This document shows, piece after piece, positions 60,402-64,000 of a DNA stretch of 64,000 nt (positions are counted from its first letter, which is position 1; each line of letters opens with the position of its first letter). The DNA lies in NCBI GenBank assembly GCA_013397795.1, contig VZTJ01001391.1, positions 915,482 through 979,481 of the forward strand, given 5' to 3'. The notes beneath the pieces were generated by a model. It had not been told where the DNA came from and ran no database searches. It saw only the letters and a list, made by a program, of their open reading frames with translations. The stretch is from Orthonyx spaldingii. Lineage: Eukaryota > Chordata > Aves > Passeriformes > Orthonychidae. The position numbers and the translations under genes were made by a program.

Positions 60402-63049
60402 ACATCTGTTTTATGGCAGAGGAAATGGGCAATTGACAATTGTAAAGAAGACTTCAAACACTGGATAAACTCTTAAGCCCTTTTTGCTTACCTATCTATT
60501 GCACTTCAAACATGGTTCTACATCTTGCCTGTATTATCTGGTCTTGCAAAGTTTCGTATTTATTCATATGTTGGTAAAGATGTTCTAAGAACATGCATGT
60601 GCAGTTGTTCAGGAGTCTTTTCAGTTGCTTACATGCATGTACAGCATTCTTCAAGTTCTTCTAGATTTTGTCAGGTTATGTTTGGGGGTTTTTCCCCACA
60701 TACTTGTTCTGAGTGTCTAAAGAAATAAAATAATAAAATGATACAGCCCTATACACTTTTTGGACAACAGAAATACCATACTTTTTTGTCAAGCTAAATC
60801 AAATGAATACCAATCTCAAGCAAATTATGTAAAGATGAATAGGTTGTCATATGGGTAAGTGCAAAAGTTTAAACATAGTAATTATTTCGCTTACTGGGGA
60901 TCCTGAGCATGTTTACAAACTTGGTATGAGAAGGACAGCTTGCTATACATGTTGGTTTTGGGGTTTTTTGAAATTATTTTGTGCCCATAATAATAAAAAA
61001 CTATTTTAAGACAATTAAAAGATAAACCGGAACTTGTTAAAAAAGTTCAAAATTAACAACTTTCTGCATTAATTCTCCATTATATGTATGTGGAGACAGT
61101 TCTAATATGAAAATAATGACATCTATGTCATACATCAGATCCTTAAACAAGTATTTTAATTGCAGTATTTTTTTATTACATGGTTAAAACTGTGAACAGT
61201 TCACTATATAAATATTCCTCACAGAAAGCTATTTAAGAATGAAATCTATGGCAATATCGTTATCTCTCTGTATAGAGAATATGTATGAGGGTGTAGATAT
61301 ACAAAAGGAATTGATTATTTAGAATTAATATCAACCTTCATCACTGTACTAAATTAGTCTAAGAGCAAAGAAATACTTAAGCCCAGCCTAAGAACACATA
61401 AAACAAGCTAAGTGGCTTTGGACACTCATACCTTTGTAGATAAGGGTGAATTTCATCCACAAATCTAAATCTAAAGTAATTTTGCCACACAATCATTTAA
61501 AATGTATAAAAAATAACCCTAAGAGAAAAAGAAAACAACTGCTGTGGTTTAAGAACAGAACTTATCAGTCTTTGCCAGCAATACAAAATAAGAGGCAGAG
61601 GTACTCTCCAAGGGAACAGACGGTATAAAAATTTCAGAAATAGGCAAATGAAATTACATAAGCTAAACAATTCTTTCTTGTCTCCTATACAAAAAAAAGA
61701 AATAATGTTTTGAAATAGAAACCTTATTTGGCTTTTGTTTTTTGTTTATATAAGGGTATACAAACAGGCATGCAAGCAATCACTAGGTAAGGATTTACGT
61801 TGAGATGTATGCAGAATAATAAATGTAAGTCTCATAGAGGGCACTTAAACAAGTTTTAAAAACATATTTCTTATAACTTTTCTTTCCTACCCTAGAATCT
61901 GTTTAATCATAGTCAAAGAAATACATAAAATGGTGTGAAAGACTGCTTTTGTAAAATTGTCTGGTGTCAGGCATTGAATCATAATATTTGTTATATCTTT
62001 TAACCTTAGCCACAGCACGTGAAGAGGTAAAGTAGATTCATGAAGGGAGATTTTTATAACAGTCTTTTCATTCCTCTTATGGAATGAAAAGATTTCTATG
62101 CTGTCTTAGTATATATTTCATTATTATAAAAAGGGCAAGAGGGAAAGTTTCATGGTTTGATTGTCCTCTCCAATCAAAATGTTCAATAATTGCAATGAAG
62201 TGAATTCTACTAACACTGCTGACCTTTGCTCCTGGGACAATAAAAGGACCACAGATGATTGTATTGCTAATCAAGTCCAGTAGTGCAAGCAATACTTTAT
62301 GCTTGGTGTCTAAACAGGCGTGAATTCCACCTGCCAGCAACTTCAGCTTTTTGGAATAGCAATTATATTATTATAAAATGTGAGTTTTACAGATTAACTA
62401 AATCCCATCTAGAATCTTCACCCAGAAAAATCAGCACTGCTGTGCCTTGTTCAAAATTTTTCTATTCCAGAGCTGGCATCCAGGTGTGTACTTGAAAAAT
62501 ATCTTTGATTTTACATCTACAATAAGCATAACACAATTTAAAAGCATAGATGCCACAGAGCTTAATTTAGAAACTGCTGCTTTTATTAAATTTAGCTACT
62601 TTTCCCCTGCAGCTTTACATCAATATTGACTTCAAAGTGCTAGTAGCTTTTATTAAATTGAATTACTTTCTCCTGTAATTTGAAAAGTAATGAGGCAGCT
62701 ACTAAATGAAACAAACCTGCACTAATCTTGTTCTTGACAAGACAAGAACAGAGGCTATTAAAAATTACATGGCAAAGTGTGAGTCATAAACAATGATGGT
62801 TAGTGTTCAAGGGTGGTTTCTGAATAAGATTGCATAAAATTCGCAAAATAAGCAATTCTTCTAAGTCATCTCCTGTGTGCATCTAAGAAATGTGAATTCT
62901 ACTTAATTATTATATTTCTGTTCTGCTTCAAACAGGTTCTATAATGATGCCCTGCTCATTGTATCCAAGTATCTTCCAGTTGTTCATTAAGTGACACAAT
63001 TAGTATCTGCTATGATTAACTTCTGGTTTGTGCCATTTGTTCTTTTATC
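60402..63049. other. Unique AT-rich non-coding DNA
   Basis: No gene or repeat family is recognised. Open frames are under 90 codons on either strand and have no domain pattern. Confidence 0.55.
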
Positions 63050-63116
63050 AAAGGTTGGATTTGATGATCTTGGACGTCTTTTCCAACCTTAATGATTCTA
63101 CAGTTCCGTGATTCTC
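63050..63116 (+). mobile_element. CR1 LINE 3' end, plus strand
   Basis: aaggttggatttgatgatct, then tggacgtcttttccaacctt, then aatgattctacagttccgtg forms a short CR1 3' tail. Only about 65 bases remain, typical of heavy 5' truncation. Confidence 0.85.
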
Positions 63117-64000
63117 CCCAGAGAGAGAAGTGGAGTTTGTTACAGAAACATTTTTTGTTTTGGTGTGCTTTGGAAGTGCCTTTCCCTTTGCAGGGAAATG
63201 TTTCTCAGATTTACAAACATGTAAATATGATGCTCTACAAAACTGATTAAAAGCAAACAGTACAGAAGAGGACAAATACAATGTACTTTCCATATTCTTC
63301 AATGATTTACACATAGCAGCATTCACAATAACTGGAGTTTTGCAAATCTTAAAGCCTTTACACCTGAAGTTGATTTTCCTGGATTTTGTAATACTTTGCA
63401 AAACTGCAGGAATGGGAAACTGAGTCCTCTTTTACCAGGCTATAAAGAATTGCCCATGCAAACAAAAATAATCTGAACATACTCTCCTTTGATCTTGAAC
63501 ACACTCTCCTTTGATCTTACTTCTATCTTGTTTGTTGGTTGGTAATTTAATGCAGAAATTGATTTTATCTTTACAAGCGGTCATTTGATTGTAGTACAGC
63601 AGTCCAATATGATGGAGCTTTGTACCCATAGCTCATGATCAATTGAACCAAATGGAGTAATTCCCCATTGGTACTATTTGGATGTCTCCCCTGGCAAATG
63701 GTGCAGACAACAGGTTTGATTTCCTGTGATCTGTTAGGGTTTCAAGGCCAAATGTCTATATCACGTTTTTGCCAGCAGGGAAGTTTCTGTCAGTTCCCAG
63801 TTCTATTTCATACTATACATTAATAATGAGAAAATTGATTAAAAACTTTATGCACACATTGGAAGCAGGGCATTCTAGACAGCTCTTAGGTAGATGGCTT
63901 CAATCTTGTTTCCATCAAAAGGTGCATCTTCAGAGCACCAGTAATACACTTCAGAGTATACAGAAGGACTCCAAGTGGAGATATAAGGCAAATTCACACC
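63117..64000. other. Unique AT-rich non-coding DNA to the window edge
   Basis: No gene is recognised. A minus-strand frame at 63401-63048 (117 codons) overlaps the CR1 tail and shows no domain. A 22-base tandem duplication lies at 63476-63519. Confidence 0.5.
63476..63519. repeat. 22-base tandem duplication
   Basis: The block actctcctttgatctt occurs at 63481 and again at 63503, with closely similar flanks. Confidence 0.93.

Noticed and set aside
60223..60432. Frame with repeated NQSI/SINQ residues
   Set aside because: It is a translation of the GATT microsatellite and the CR1 tail.
1..64000. CRISPR arrays, bacterial operons, tRNA or rRNA genes, satellite arrays, telomeric repeats
   Set aside because: Looked for and not seen; the content is that of AT-rich avian nuclear DNA with LINE and ERV remnants.

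Overview
The window reads as vertebrate nuclear DNA from a bird, most likely a songbird. The main evidence is interspersed repeats: several 5'-truncated CR1 LINEs ending in the avian 3' tail (a run like 'ccaacc...attctatgattctat'), and long terminal repeats of avian endogenous retrovirus (ERV) types. The rest is AT-rich, rich in poly-A/poly-T tracts and microsatellites, and stop-dense in all frames. I recognise no complete protein-coding gene, no tRNA or rRNA, and no CRISPR array or bacterial-type feature. The sequence cannot show whether this is a gene desert or the inside of a giant intron. The family calls below come from memory of repeat consensus sequences, not from a search.

Layout. 1-777 is an ERV LTR on the minus strand with a readable TATA box and polyadenylation signal, possibly with ERV leader at the window edge. 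It abuts a minus-strand CR1 (about 823-1240). 2375-3289 is a long, heavily decayed LTR on the plus strand, followed by a CR1 3' tail (3372-3470). From 3.5 to 23.1 kb the DNA is mostly unique and non-coding, with one LTR scrap near 17.2 kb. A minus-strand CR1 lies at 23.15-23.64 kb. A promoter-like TATA box and hairpin occur at 25.7 kb. An old CR1/L3-like repeat lies at 28.5-28.9 kb. A 574-base assembly gap (30895-31468) is bounded on both sides by a GGGAA-type purine repeat. Two larger CR1 copies lie tail to tail at 32.3-33.4 kb (plus) and 34.1-35.8 kb (minus); these hold the only recognisable coding homology, broken LINE reverse transcriptase. From 35.8 to 64 kb the DNA is again mostly unique, with three more CR1 tails (56.3, 60.2 and 63.1 kb) and simple repeats.

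Nothing here forms a gene system. The items most worth checking are a few short intervals with splice-like boundaries and an open frame (notably 58661-58842 and 41281-41570), the promoter-like element at 25.7 kb, and the unresolved purine repeat in the gap. All remain weak without transcript or cross-species data, because in 64 kb of T-rich DNA such pseudo-exons are expected by chance.
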